From positions 50,266 to 114,265 of the forward strand of contig JASANH010001488.1 of NCBI GenBank assembly GCA_030248295.1: a DNA stretch of 64,000 nt, written 5' to 3'. Positions 34,695-45,935 of this stretch are shown here, one piece after another (the stretch's first letter is position 1; every line of letters begins with the position of its first letter). A program made the translations under genes and the position numbers. The notes under the pieces are model-generated. The model was not told where the DNA came from, did not search any database, and saw only the letters and a program-made list of their open reading frames with translations. This DNA comes from Mesodorylaimus sp. YZB2_4 (Eukaryota; Nematoda; Enoplea; Dorylaimida; Dorylaimidae).

Positions 34695-36310
34695 CATGCT
34701 ACTCGTACTAAGCACAAAAAATCATGGGGCCAAAATTTTCACTTGGCAAGGTCGTGGTCGCTGCTTACGAAAACCTGGTCTTAAAAGAGTTCACTGTCAA
34801 TTTCCAGGACCATACCCTCAACTATCCGTCAATGCTGTGGACAGTTTTGAGAAAAATACAGTGTATGCCCTAGCAAAGGATCCGCTTCGACTTTGCCCGC
34901 GAAATTATCACTAATAATTATAGTATACAATTTTTCGACGTACTCTATAAAAATTTAAACTTTTCTCCCTTTCCTGTTTTCTCCCCAAAACATACTGTAG
35001 TTTTTTTTTGACACATTTTACTGAAATTGTCGCGGCTAGAGCAATCCGTTATCCTGCGCATCAAAGTCAAAAAAGGCGCGGAGTGCGTGCAATTCAATTT
35101 TCTCTGAAAATCTGATTTTTTGCGTTTCTAAGAAGGAATACGGATCTTTGAGAAATGATGCATGCCTGCCCTATCTTCTGTGCATTTCATAGTCCCCTTC
35201 TTCAGAGTTATCCCACTTTAGATGCCTGACTATCCTGTACGAATATAATTGACATATAGTTGGAAAAATCTGCGCCCCGCTATAGGCAGCTGCCAGGTGC
35301 AATCAAACTAGGAAAGTCAAGAGAAATACTTGCGCCGATATATTAAAGTAGGCTCACAAAGTATTAGATGATGCGGTCTTCATGCGTTGTTACACTGTAT
35401 TTTACCTAAACAACTTCTTATGAAGATTTTCTATTGTTTATTCCCCCACAAGTTCATTCTAGTTAATTCCAGCTGTTCTGACAGGTCACCCGTTCCGTCA
35501 TAAAACACAGGATTTGACATGGAATTCTGTTGTCGCAGGTTTTTGGAGATGGCTCCTAAACTGACGATGAGCAGCCGCGTGATTTGTCGGCTCTCATTGT
35601 CAGTGACTGATCCAGTTATGCAAATCCGCTTGTGGGCGGATCATATGCCTTGTTGTTCTTCCTTTTCTTTGATCATGTCTTTCCAATTATTATTATTCCA
35701 GACAATTATCTACAATCGTTAGGCCGTGTGACTTGGTAACCGAGTCAAATTTCGAGTTCGCGCTCTGCATTAACTTTCGTGTCGCGACTACGACACTTAC
35801 AGCATCCATCATCTCAAGTCCCCAAGATTTGGTCGGACACTTTTGCCAGGAGTTCTGTTTCTTTAGTTGGATGCGAACTTTTAAACGATGATGGCCGACT
35901 TCACCAAAAATCTTACGTCATGGCGCCTGCTTGGTCTCGTCGGTGCGCTACGATTACCCAGTCCGTATTTTTCTTACTGGTTACCCGTATTTCTCTGGAC
36001 TGGTCTTACTAGGCCTGTGGTATAGAAACGTGTAAGATCAGCCTGAGCCGTGTACAGTACTTAGTCGTCGATATTGGTATCGTGAGTTAAGTATAGTCGA
36101 TATCTCTTTTTCCCCTTCTTGGCAAGCGCAGTCCAGCCATTCCCACCGTCCTGGCAGCGAACCGACTTGGGTAAACAGCTGATGTGATGTGGTTATTGTT
36201 AGGACTGCTCAAGGTCTGCGCGATTCCCTAAACTAGCCTACGTCCTAACATAACTCTAATCATAGCTGCACAGAGCTCAAATGATGAGTCATATGTTTTC
36301 ATCGAAACAT
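34695..36310. other. No supported gene
   Basis: AT-rich sequence with short frames only (35519-35722, 35779-36012), none with a recognisable domain. A possible 3' UTR of the minus-strand frame at 36311 would lie at its right end. Confidence 0.4.
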
Positions 36311-36739
36311 TTACAGTAAAGGGTGTTTCCTCAAAATCTCCATCGTAGAACAGGCTTCGAAGCCCACAATGTCGTTGATGTCTCCATTACACTGCATGCA
36401 CTGAAACAGCCCTTGGAATCTTGCATCGTCCAGTTGCATTTTTTGGAGGCTGGTTCTTGTATGCACTGTTTGCATGTCTTCAAAACACAGTCCAAGATTT
36501 AAGTTCAGTTCGAGATCATATGTGAACAAAAGATTTTCATGTTCTATGGAAGGAATCCTTAACTGCTTATACAGCGCCCTATTATAATGTAAAACTGAAC
36601 ACGCGGGCATGTGAGCACGAAAACCAACATTATTCATATGACAGAAAACATTGCGCCCACAAGAAACAGGCGTGTCGCAACAGTTTGCAATTTTTTGTAA
36701 GGAAACCTTGGACCCGTTAGTACGCCTCTGCCTTTTCAA
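36311..36739 (-). CDS. Unassigned cysteine-containing protein, probably 3' exon
   Basis: A minus-strand open frame of up to 142 codons ends at a TAA at 36311. I do not recognise it. The codon use looks coding, and the product has about ten cysteines (NCCDTPVSCG, VFCHMNN, MPACSV, LCFEDM, CMQC). The frame has no upstream ATG, since the apparent first residue is a TTG. It is therefore either the last exon of a spliced gene, with a weak acceptor at 36728, or it begins at an internal Met. No signal peptide is visible in this piece. A secreted or disulphide-rich role is only a guess. Confidence 0.4.
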   Translation of the reverse strand: MKRQRRTNGSKVSLQKIANCCDTPVSCGRNVFCHMNNVGFRAHMPACSVLHYNRALYKQLRIPSIEHENLLFTYDLELNLNLGLCFEDMQTVHTRTSLQKMQLDDARFQGLFQCMQCNGDINDIVGFEACSTMEILRKHPLL

Positions 36740-37346
36740 GCTTTGTTAACGCTAACCTTGTGATAATAACCTGCTACTCTTGGGCGGAATAAAGATAAAA
36801 TTGTTATTGCTTGTTGCTTCTCTCAAAGTGGATGGCCCAACATGAACTATATTCAATGAAAACTGGATCGTGAAAGCAGTTCATGACGGGTTTTCAGCAT
36901 TTCGAGGAAATTCTACCCACAAAAGCAAACTATGGTGACTTCATTTTGATCTTTGCATTTCACGCACGCGTTATAATTCCACTTGCTGAATTCTCCCGCT
37001 TACGATTAAATACTTTAGAGGCCCAAAAGTATCAGCAAGTTTTTGTATTATGTTTATTGGACACTTGCCGGAAAGGAGAAACAATACCTATCGTATCTCG
37101 AATAAATGCCCTTTCTGGATACTGTAATTCCCCCTCATTAGAAGTATTGTAAGTGCTGTATAAACAATGTTCGCTGAAGGAAAAGCTACTGGTAATAAAA
37201 GAAACCATCTTTTCCTTCTTCTCTGGATTTGACAAAAACTTGCTAATAATTTAACTCAAAGCGCCCGCCAAAAGCATATTTTAAATTGTAGGAGGAGCTT
37301 GAAGTGGTGATGTGGCAGTAGGCCAAGTGAAACAACATACGATTAG
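36740..37346. other. Between two unassigned frames
   Basis: A plus frame at 36883-37152 is open but has no signature. No splice pairs could be joined with confidence to the frame at 37347. Confidence 0.3.
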
Positions 37347-37739
37347 GTGAGCTCAATCGAAAAAGTTGTTTATCTATTAGATGTTTGTGAAATATGCTCG
37401 TGTCCTGAGGCAAATAATCGAGGAAATGCGGTAGTTCATATGGGCCTCCTAACAAATTTATTACATAGTTTTAAATTCATGTACACTGTACGGCCTTGGA
37501 ATTTAGGTACAACAATTCTGGCTTTTTATTTGTATGGAACTTTCCAAAATATCTTTGATATTGTGTGTTTGTTGACTAAAACCGGTTGTGTTAACGCATC
37601 TTTAGAAATGTGTTGTTCATTTGTGAAATTTTGCAGAACTCGATATGCGTTACTCGTAAGCGATGTATTTTGTTCTTTTTTCAAATTTCTAAAGTTGTGT
37701 AGCTGTTTGGGTGCCGAATGGGTGCGAAAAAAGGCTTAA
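37347..37739 (+). CDS. Unassigned membrane-protein-like frame, probably 3' exon
   Basis: A plus-strand frame of 130 codons is preceded by an in-frame TAG whose AG could act as an acceptor; the first ATG is only at 37439. The product has hydrophobic stretches (LGTTILAFYLYGTFQNIF, IVCLLTKTG) and clustered cysteines (CEICSCPEAN, MCCSF, LCSC). It ends with a basic tail (VRKKA). I do not recognise it. A C-terminal exon of a multi-pass membrane protein is the simplest reading. No polyadenylation hexamer follows closely. Confidence 0.35.
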   Translation: MSSIEKVVYLLDVCEICSCPEANNRGNAVVHMGLLTNLLHSFKFMYTVRPWNLGTTILAFYLYGTFQNIFDIVCLLTKTGCVNASLEMCCSFVKFCRTRYALLVSDVFCSFFKFLKLCSCLGAEWVRKKA

Positions 37740-39886
37740 ATAACATCCAGGGGACATTGTTATTTCAAATGGGCATGGAGTGCGGAAATTGAAATTTCCG
37801 ACATATTTTGATATCTAGTTTCGCACAGACACCATGGTGACCTTTATATTTCCGAAATCAGTGCAACACATTGCTTTGACAGGGCGAGCCGATTATTTAC
37901 TAAATGGCCCCAAATTGATTGAATGAAAGTGAAAGTTAATTTAATGGTTTCTAATCTGGTGCGCTCCTACCCCGTCTTGAGGAAAGGTCCCGATCCAGCT
38001 TTTGTGCAGTAAATATTTCCGTCATCACATTGGGACCTTCTGTTTCTGGCCAGTGTATAGTCCAGCTGTGGTCTTTTTAAAATACTGTATCTTCGAAGAT
38101 ATTCTTTAAAAAACAAAATGGGAAAATTTTTTTTTCTGCTGTTGGAAACGGGACACATTGACCTGGTTGTCCGAAGATGAAAATGCTATTAGCACACTTG
38201 CGTTTATCGCAATGTGCCGCGTGAATTACCGTCAATGGTTTCCTTGGCAAGCGACACAATGTTTCTGCGGAATATGTGCACGCACAGTACAGTACCTAGG
38301 CATTTAAAAATGAGATATGGCGCCAGATTCCCATCCTGTGTGCGCGTGATTTTGGCGCATAGGGGTGGGCTCTATTAGTTTTACTGCGCAAGTGTTCGCG
38401 CTCCAATTACGTCATGCTCTATCGTAATCCTCCATTCACGCACTTGCGCATAAGGCGAGGCATGTACTCGAGCGCGAATCCATACCTCGTGCGACTCTAC
38501 TTTTTGACAATTTTAGTGGAACGGTAACTTTCGTTTGCCCTGTACCATTGACCTTTTTTTTGCGCCAGGAAACCTCTCCTGCTTTTGACTCCTTTGTAGT
38601 AGAGCGATCTCACCTGGACTTGAAGGTGTCGAGGGACGTGGGCGTTTGAGTCTAGTTGACACTCATTCATTAGTCGTGCTGTCGCCTTTGCTCCTGTTCC
38701 CGTGCGTTTCAGTTGCGAAACAGCATTGGACCTGTCGCCCCTGCCGTTCCGCACACAAGTCTGCTGCATTTCTAAAAAGCGCACAAGTTTGAGTTAGACA
38801 AACTGTCGAAAGCCGTGGGTGCTGTCGCGCCGTTTTCGTTGTTTCTCCTATCATTTGCGTCGCGCGTTCGAAGTTTTCTACGTCATTTGCCGCTGTTTTC
38901 CTCACCTAAATCTTAATTCCGGACAGGCATGTTTAGTTGGAAGTTCGCGACCTTGCTTATTCCTGAAGGCTGCATTAAATTCTTCGGCCTTGGGGCTCCG
39001 AGGCGAGGCTGTTTCAGGTGTTCGTTTATCGCTATTCAAGGTGACCCTGCGGGCGCTGCAGGCTGGAAGCACCCGTTCAGCCCCTAATATTACGTACGTA
39101 AGCAATTGTTCTTTTATTTCTTTCCCATGTCTTATCTTCTTCATCCATCAGACAATGCGGAGAGGACATTATTCATTACATTCCTGGCGGTACAAAGATA
39201 AAAAGGGAGGGAGGTCGTCAACGAGGAGCAAACTCTGTTTTCTGAGCCTTGCCACGGCAGGCGCAGAGCTGAGCAGGGGTGGCACGTGCATAGCCTATTA
39301 CTTATCCCTGTTCACCTGTGCAAAATGGTCTTCTCCTCATATAAGGATCTAGTGCGTGGTTTCCTCATTCTTCTGCCGATACCTGCATGGCTTCCAGTCG
39401 GGGGCGACCTGTGGGGTACTGTAGTGGATGGATCTTCTGCTATGTACAGACACTTGAGACAAGGGCAATATTGGTGGATTACTGTGTATGACTTATGATC
39501 TCGATGGCGCGTTGGCGAGTCTTCTGCTGAGGCTGTTTCGTGCTTTATCATCTCCCATCCGTACTTACCTCCGCGCTCTATTTTTAGATTCAAAACGTCA
39601 TTTGCAACCTATTTTAAAATTCGCGCATAAGTTTTCAAAGAATTTTGACTTCCATTTTGAATAAACAGAACATTTTCGATATTCTTCTCAACCAGCAAAG
39701 AACATTTGTTACTTCAATCCGTTGAGACAAATCGACGCGAGTGTTGACTTTTCGTAAATCATCGCTAGCCTTGAGACAAGGGCAACAGACCGCCTGGGAT
39801 CGAAGTTCAGTGGCAGTTTGAGATATTAGGTAAGGTCCAGATCTAATATTATTAGCCAGCAGAAACGTGACCTTCAGGCCTTTACA
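37740..39886. other. No supported gene
   Basis: A long frame at 38819-39352 (+) and its antisense shadows lack domains and splice context. The rest is low in structure. Confidence 0.35.
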
Positions 39887-39887
39887 G
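39881..39887 (+). promoter_or_regulatory. Acceptor 17 nt before the start codon
   Basis: CCTTTACAG ends at 39887, 17 bases before the ATG at 39904. The spacing is typical of worm SL trans-splice acceptors. Confidence 0.45.
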
Positions 39888-39903
39888 CTAGCATTCAATC
39901 AAA

Positions 39904-41393
39904 ATGAGAAGATTCTGCTTGGTGTTGATAACAATCGTGTGCATAAACGTGGCAAAATGTGCTTTATTATATCACCCTAAACGATCTTTGGTAAGATACT
40001 TTCGTTTTATACCATCTTGATAGTACCCAACGAATTCTTTTAAAAACGTTTAGAAGCGGTCAGTTTGTTTCATAGAAGCAACTGAAAAATCACTTTTTCT
40101 ATTTCAGTTTGTGAATGACTTTGACAATGAAAATAATCAATTCATAAATGAGAACGAATTCAAAAATGATCCGCCTACATCGACTGGCGATTTACCAGTT
40201 TGCTTCGAAACTGAACCATGTAAATTTGTGTTTGTCAAGAAAAATCCAAGAAATAATTTGCCTGTCAGAAAAACTATTCCGTCCTGGTGAGTACACAAAG
40301 ATGGTGTGTGTGAGTGGCAACTGTATGTAGAGACAATTTTTTCGGTGAGCACAATGGAAAGTCAAAATATTCGCTCCCTTGGCAAAGAAATTCAAGAATA
40401 TTAAGCCTATATTTTTTTGAATAGTTTGTGTTAGAGGAGGCATTTACACAGAAAGCGAAAATCAAGGATTTTCTAAGGTAACTTAAAACGAGATCATACC
40501 ATAAAAGTCTTTGCTTTTCGATCGAACACGATTATCTTTTTTCCATAAATATCTACTGAAAAATTCTTTGCTATTGTGATAATAAAGCAAACCACCGCGG
40601 CCTTCCTTCTAAGCTCCTTCTTTTATCTCACGTCTTTCAGGATTTTTGCACTCGCGGCTCACTCGTGAGTGCCAGCAATTCTTTATCTCTCAGTCAGATA
40701 AAAACAGATCTCGGCGTCCCCGAAGCCTTCAAGTCCTAAGTGACGCAAAATGTTAACATGCCTGTCCTGCGTGGTTTCCACTAGCTCCAGTTCTTATCGG
40801 GTATAGCATAAAAAACTGGCTGAACTCCGCGGGAAATATAAAGGGCATTTTCTGCCTGATCTATAAACAGCTGTTTGGCAGAATCCTTGGACGACCAGGA
40901 AGTAAAAATAAAAACTTGTTTTTACCACTCAAGTATTTTGTAGTTCTATTTTATATGAAAGCGTTATCAGAGATCAAAGTTCGGAAGTGCTTTTCCAATA
41001 TGACCTGTCTGGTCGCCTTATCGAATCAAGATACCATGTACTGCACAGGTGCTCAAAATGCGTTGATTGTAGACGGGTAGCTGTCTTTCAAACACGTGTC
41101 AACTGCTTGGTTAGCGCAAGTTGGCATACAAGTATGTCACAGCCGTCTCATATGTAACCTTTCCCAGGTGTCAATGCAACTTGTCGCGATCTGAAGAATG
41201 CATTCAAGTCGTCTATGACCGAAAAAGGAAAATGGAAATTTTTCGATGCGAAACTTTGGAACAACAAAAACGAAGGCAGCAGCAGGCGTTGCGCAGCGAT
41301 CGCAGAAGACGGCATCATCACGGTCTCACTGAGAGGCAATTAAGATGGATCGAAGGATCGCAAATGTCCAGACAAAGCCTGATGGATAATTGA
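39904..41393 (+). CDS. Small secreted six-cysteine protein
   Basis: Three exons, 39904-39990, 40108-40286 and 41168-41393, join in frame (GTAAGA, TTTCAG, GTGAGT, CCCAG) to give 163 residues. Residues 1-20 are a signal peptide (MRRFCLVLITIVCINVAKCA). The mature part starts acidic and Asn-rich, then carries six cysteines at 61, 67, 90, 92, 100 and 116. Their pattern is C-x5-C-x22-C-x-C-x7-C-x15-C with a Trp before the CxC (SWCQC). The C-terminal third is charged and Gln/Arg-rich with a polybasic stretch (DRRRRHHH) that could be processed. AATAAA lies at 41522. I do not recognise the family; a growth-factor-like, neuropeptide-like or effector role is possible. Intron 2 (881 bases) may hide nothing, since phase is kept without it. 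Confidence 0.75.
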
Positions 41394-42409
41394 AAATCTT
41401 GTACCTCGCTATGTAATTTTGTTCTCGCTGGTTGTGCGGTCGCTATTGTATGCTTTGACTTGGATCTTTTAGGTTTTGCTGGCTGATAACAGTCAAGTGT
41501 GCAGTGCACCTGTGCGATCACAATAAACCCGGTTGCTACGTACTTACTCTGCCGCCAAGCATGTCAACTCAAATGTCATTATGGACTCGACAAAAAAAAT
41601 CTTCGTTGGGGTTTGATCAGCCAAACGCCGACAGAAATACTTTTTCCGCGTCTGCCGCTTTCGGAAACTTCTTTGCCTGCTCTTGTTTCACTTTTTAAAT
41701 ACTTTCTGTTGTATTTCATGGAAAATTCTTCGTAAAAAACTAAAAAGCTGAATCTCAAACCAGCGCAGTTTCCTTGGCGGGTGGCACGCAGAAATCAGAA
41801 TAATCAGTGTATTCGAAGAAATGCATGCACTCGTGGAGTGAAGGATTCTCCGCTATGATCGAATCTCGAAAGACAGAAGTACAGTAAGTATAAACAATGC
41901 GGATTCACGTGTCCGAAACGCCCATGCGGGGGGGGGGGGAATGTTTACTCAAAATTCCAGTTTCTGATTATTAATCTTTGCCACATTCTTCAACTTTGTA
42001 CCACCCTCTGGCACGTGTTTTCATGCTCCAGTGTTCGAAAAAGGGTGATTTATATTTGAGAACATCCGGCCGCCGAAAAAACCGCCATCATTTTGATAAG
42101 TTAAGGTCGTTGACGTCGTTCGGTTGGTTGGACTTATTTACGATTGATTGACGAGCATGATCTCTGGCCAGCAGCATGAATTCCTGGCCACCTGCTGATT
42201 TCTAAATAAACATGCTGAGGGGTGCAGGCACACGGGCAGCTTTGATGAACTGCAATAACCGCACAAAAATGTGAATGCGGGGTGCAAAGGGTGCAACACT
42301 GCCTCCGGGCAGGAAATGCATCTTACATAAATCACATGCGCGTAAATTTTGTTAAATAATTTGCCCAACATGGCCGAAATCCCATCAAGTTTTTGATCGC
42401 TTTAGCAGA
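41394..42409. other. No supported gene
   Basis: Includes the AATAAA at 41522 of the preceding gene and a poly-G tract at about 41928-41939. The frames are short. Confidence 0.4.
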
Positions 42410-42898
42410 TCAGACATTCATCTCCGAAACGCACTGAGCAAACGAATGGCCTAATTGTGAGTTGGTTTCATCGGCACCAATATTCCATAGCCGTATTGCC
42501 GCTGAAAGGTGTGCTGGCCACACGATACGCACCTCCAGCCAGGTAGAAACCCGCCTGGTTGATGTCTCTTGCTGCTGGACAGCCTGAGCTGATTGGAAGC
42601 CATTCGCTCCCTCGGGTTCCTTCCCAATGAAAGCCACATACTGTAGCCTGTTTTCCCACACGCACAACCGCTTCCCATCGTTTTTAGATTTCTGCATAAC
42701 TTTTTCGTAAAGTTCTGAGATGCTAATGCGAAATGTGGCTTCAGAGTAGCTTCCGCGTGGTTTTACAAGGATGCTCGTGAAGGGCGTGAAATTCAGCTGG
42801 TCTACGAGGACTGGTGTGGATCCATTGTGGATAGTCGTGACAAAGCCTTGGTCGTGGCCTAGAGCGGTAGGCGTCTGCCACTCACTGTGGGTGCGCAT
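42410..42898 (-). CDS. Uncertain open frame, overlaps SINE head
   Basis: A 162-codon minus-strand frame without a recognised domain. Codon use is plausible (RISISELYEKVMQKS, ENRLQYVAFIG), but its first residues come from the tRNA-like repeat at 42851-42932. The true start, if any, is therefore unknown, and it may be a chance frame. Confidence 0.2.
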   Translation of the reverse strand: MRTHSEWQTPTALGHDQGFVTTIHNGSTPVLVDQLNFTPFTSILVKPRGSYSEATFRISISELYEKVMQKSKNDGKRLCVWENRLQYVAFIGKEPEGANGFQSAQAVQQQETSTRRVSTWLEVRIVWPAHLSAAIRLWNIGADETNSQLGHSFAQCVSEMNV

Positions 42899-42932
42899 TA
42901 GCAGTTAAGGGTTCGACTCCCGCCCTGGTACA
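42851..42932 (+). repeat. tRNA-derived SINE head or tRNA pseudogene
   Basis: An A box (TGGCCTAGAGCGG, from 42855) and a B box (GGTTCGACTCC, 42910-42920) sit at tRNA-like spacing. The acceptor stem does not pair, so it is not a functional tRNA. The sequence continues into unrelated body sequence without a terminator, as in a SINE. The antisense frame ends in PGRESNP, the usual shadow of a B box. Confidence 0.6.
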
Positions 42933-43273
42933 AAATGATTTTCAAATATGTGTTCCTTAGCTCTCGAATGCGCTGTGTGGTGCTCGGCTACGAATAAAGT
43001 ATGACACGACATGAGGGAATATGGGAGCGATAAGAAATTTCGAAAAAAGCCGCTATCCGTTCGAGACAGGGATAATTGCGGATACCGGCCCTGAACCTGT
43101 TGTGTCCCCGTATGGTGGATGCGCATAAACCCTTGAACGGCCTGAACACCCTGTCGGCACTTCGCCACTGTTGTGGGTTCGTGTGCCCTGCTAACAAATG
43201 ACAGTCGTCTGTCTGGCGTAGCCAGTAAGGAAGGGAAGGCCCAGGAAAGTAGGAGGTATCTTTCAGCCTCTGA

Positions 43274-44160
43274 TTCCATACAAACAAGGACGTACATATG
43301 CCTGTGCCTCCCTGGCCATTTCTCAGTGGTCAGCATCTGATCATCGCCTCGATCGCCGAAGGCAACGAACCAGTTATATTTCCCTGCGCCATTGAAATTG
43401 GCAAGGCTGGTCAATGGCCAGTGGGTGCCAATGGATCATCTCAGGCCAATGCTCGTTGTCTATACCCAGGCGTAGCGGTCGAATATGTCTTGAGGGTAGC
43501 AAATGTGCTGAATTTCACATTCGAATTACTGACGCCCGAAGATGGCTCCTACGGCAAGCGATTGGAAAATGGGAGATGGGAGGTTGGTTGGCATGTTAGC
43601 TGAAGGTCGGGCTGACCTAAGTTCTATCCCCTGTTTATGACCGATGAGCGGACAGAAGTGATTGATTGTGGCCCTACTGTCTATGATAGACCACTTTTGG
43701 CTTTTTGTATAATTATCCCCCCCCCCCCTGCAGGTGGCCATGCTCCCAGCATTCTACCCATTCAGCCTACTGGCTCAGCATGGTACCTCCGAATCGCACA
43801 AGGTCCAAATTTGGCGTCGTGGCTGACATTGTTTTTGCTGTGTTCGAAATGGACTCTTCGCGATTGCATGGACGATTCTCCTTGATCATTGTCATTGTCA
43901 TATTCTAGCTTACAACTTAGCCAATGCTTATCGATCCATTTTGATCGTACCGGCAATCAGTGAAACAGATCGATTACCTCTGTCGAGCGTGGTCGATGCA
44001 GAAAGGTTGTTACGAAATGGGCAACTTCGATTGGTTGTACCAAATGAGAATGAAGCCAAACTTCATAGCCTTTTGGAGGGCTTGCCTTCTTTGAGCTCTG
44101 ACTACGAGTCATGGGCGGTACTCTTATCAAATCACACCACTTTTCGAGCAGAACATGCAT
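43274..44160 (+). pseudogene. Ionotropic glutamate receptor-like gene remnant
   Basis: 43274-43582 encodes a piece resembling the first half of an iGluR or IR ligand-binding domain: VEYVLRVANVLNFTFELL, then PEDGSYGKRLENGRWE. The next expected part (the Gly-Met...Asp-rich region and first channel helix) is missing. 43735-43906 encodes FGVVADIVFAVFEMDSSR and a hydrophobic helix, then hits a stop. The continuation (YNLANAYRSI...) lies two bases out of frame and runs to a TGA at 44161, after which GMALESVIFSMLN continues in that frame. The missing exon, frameshift and stop indicate a pseudogene, though an unusual exon structure or assembly error remains possible. Confidence 0.5.
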
Positions 44161-44361
44161 GAGGAATGGCATTAGAATCAGTCATTTTCTCGATGTTGAA
44201 TCAACAGAAATAACAGCGCAAGTCTGGCGGACCTGGGTCAGGCTAATCTGGCCGGAATAGTGTCTAAATTAGTTCGATCGAGCACTTGCCTCAAATAAGC
44301 GCCATGCATCTGTCAGATGGTCAGAGATGCGAAATAGAGCAATATTTTCATACATTGTCGA

Positions 44362-44504
44362 TCAATATGCATCATCACTAGCTCCTCCGGATCCCGTCGT
44401 GTCTTGCTCATTTTTCGTACCGCGTGTGCGCAGCAGCATCACAGCTTCTTCGGGGATACTGCTGGATCTCAGACATTGATTGTTTGGGTTATAAGGATTG
44501 TGAG
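44362..44504 (-). CDS. Terminal exon of an unknown minus-strand gene
   Basis: The strong acceptor TTTTTTTAG at 44505 opens 46 codons ending in TGA at 44362. The tail is hydrophilic (NPYNPNNQCLRSSS, EEAVMLLRTRG, TGSGGASDDAY), typical of a C-terminal cytoplasmic tail. It enters with two bases of a split codon, so an upstream exon must end in phase 1. I could not find that exon between 44505 and 45935. No function can be assigned. Confidence 0.4.
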
Positions 44505-45935
44505 CTAAAAAACTTCGGGAATTCAGATATCGATCATTAGGTCCAAAAAGATTAACTACATGATTCAGCCAACAGTCTTATCTCGATGCAAAAACAGACT
44601 GACATGAGTTTTAAAAGTAAGACATAGCGCACCGAAGAGTCGATGTCGAAATAATAAAAAGATGATGATACTCAGATTCAGCTCATGCGTTTTAGTGGGG
44701 AGCCAAAATTTTGGGCCTGCAGCATTTATGTGAAAAAGTCGAGCTTATTGCCTGCAAAGGGGGGGGGGGGCAATTGGGAATTGCGAATTTCGACTTCTTC
44801 AACAATAATTGAGATAGCGGCCCTGAATTTAGGCTGCCCCCTATAATACGTGGGTACTAAATGTGAGTCGTGCTCTTTTTTCAAAGTTTTGACATGGATT
44901 CTACTGCAGAGTGCACTTCGTCTTTAAAGGTACACTACAGTATTATTCATTGTGGACCAATTGATTTCAGGTTTTGATGACTTCCGTGGTCATAGGTGAC
45001 ACACAGCCGCGAATCTAACTAAGTCAGTCATTACTGATTCAGAGCCCAGGATGGAGATGGAATATTTTTCCCATACACTGTACCAATTCATGAGGATCAC
45101 TACGACTGTTGGCATGATCCCTCCTTTTGTGCAGCATAAACTTGGTCACTCAGTACAGCGTGTGTATCACAAATATCATACATGATAGTATGAGTGCTAG
45201 TAAGCTGGATCTTCCGTTAGATTCAGGGTCGGCCGAGAATGAGGGGAAGTTCGTTGTACGCCTCGTACAGTATCTACTTGTAGCTAATCCATATGCACTA
45301 TCAGTGCGACGCAACAGGTTTGTTCATTGAAAACAGCTCCATAAATGGACAAGACAAAACACATTTTCAAGTCTGGCGCCGGGTTACAAGGACAACATTT
45401 GGATTTTTCCTGTTTTTTCAGCGGCATCTGCTTAGTTCATCCTACGCAGTTTTATAAACAACCCAGATCTGCTCCTATTCTGACGTCTTTGAAGCGCGGC
45501 TTAGGGCAAGCTTTGATTTAAAAAGTAGCGACCTAAGCAACAGAGATTTCATACCAGCTCGAACTGGGTTTGGGTAGTAAAAATTTATCAGCAAAGGGCC
45601 CTGCTCACAACATTATTTTCGTGGCCACAAAAGACGAAAACTGATAACGTTTTACGACTAGTGATGTAACAGCGTTGGAAATATCCGTGCTTGCCCAAGA
45701 CCATTGTAACCACTCGCACTACGATAGCACTATTTTAATAAAAAGAAAAATTATATCCCGTGAAAATCATTGCCATTAAATAACCTCTCCGATACACTAA
45801 AAAGTATGCTATGGCACTAACATTGATGCGTCATTTTGACTAACCCCTTATTTCGAACCCGTACTCACATTCATAAGGCAAGCCTAAAACTAATCTACTT
45901 TATTAGTTAACTATATCACCGCTCTTTCGCCAGTT
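44505..45935. other. Intergenic or intronic, one weak frame
   Basis: Contains a poly-G tract (44760-44770). A plus-strand frame beginning ATG at 45189 has plausible coding text (SASKLDLPLDSG, KFVVRLVQYLLVANPY) and possible donor AG|GTTTGT at 45318. It is too short to assign. Confidence 0.3.

Noticed and set aside
38819-39352. 177-codon plus-strand frame
   Set aside because: No domain, no signal peptide, no convincing splice or start context; overlapping frames on the minus strand look equally good.
42905-43414. 169-codon minus-strand frame ending in PGRESNP
   Set aside because: It is antisense to the glutamate-receptor remnant and its end is the reverse reading of a tRNA-like B box.
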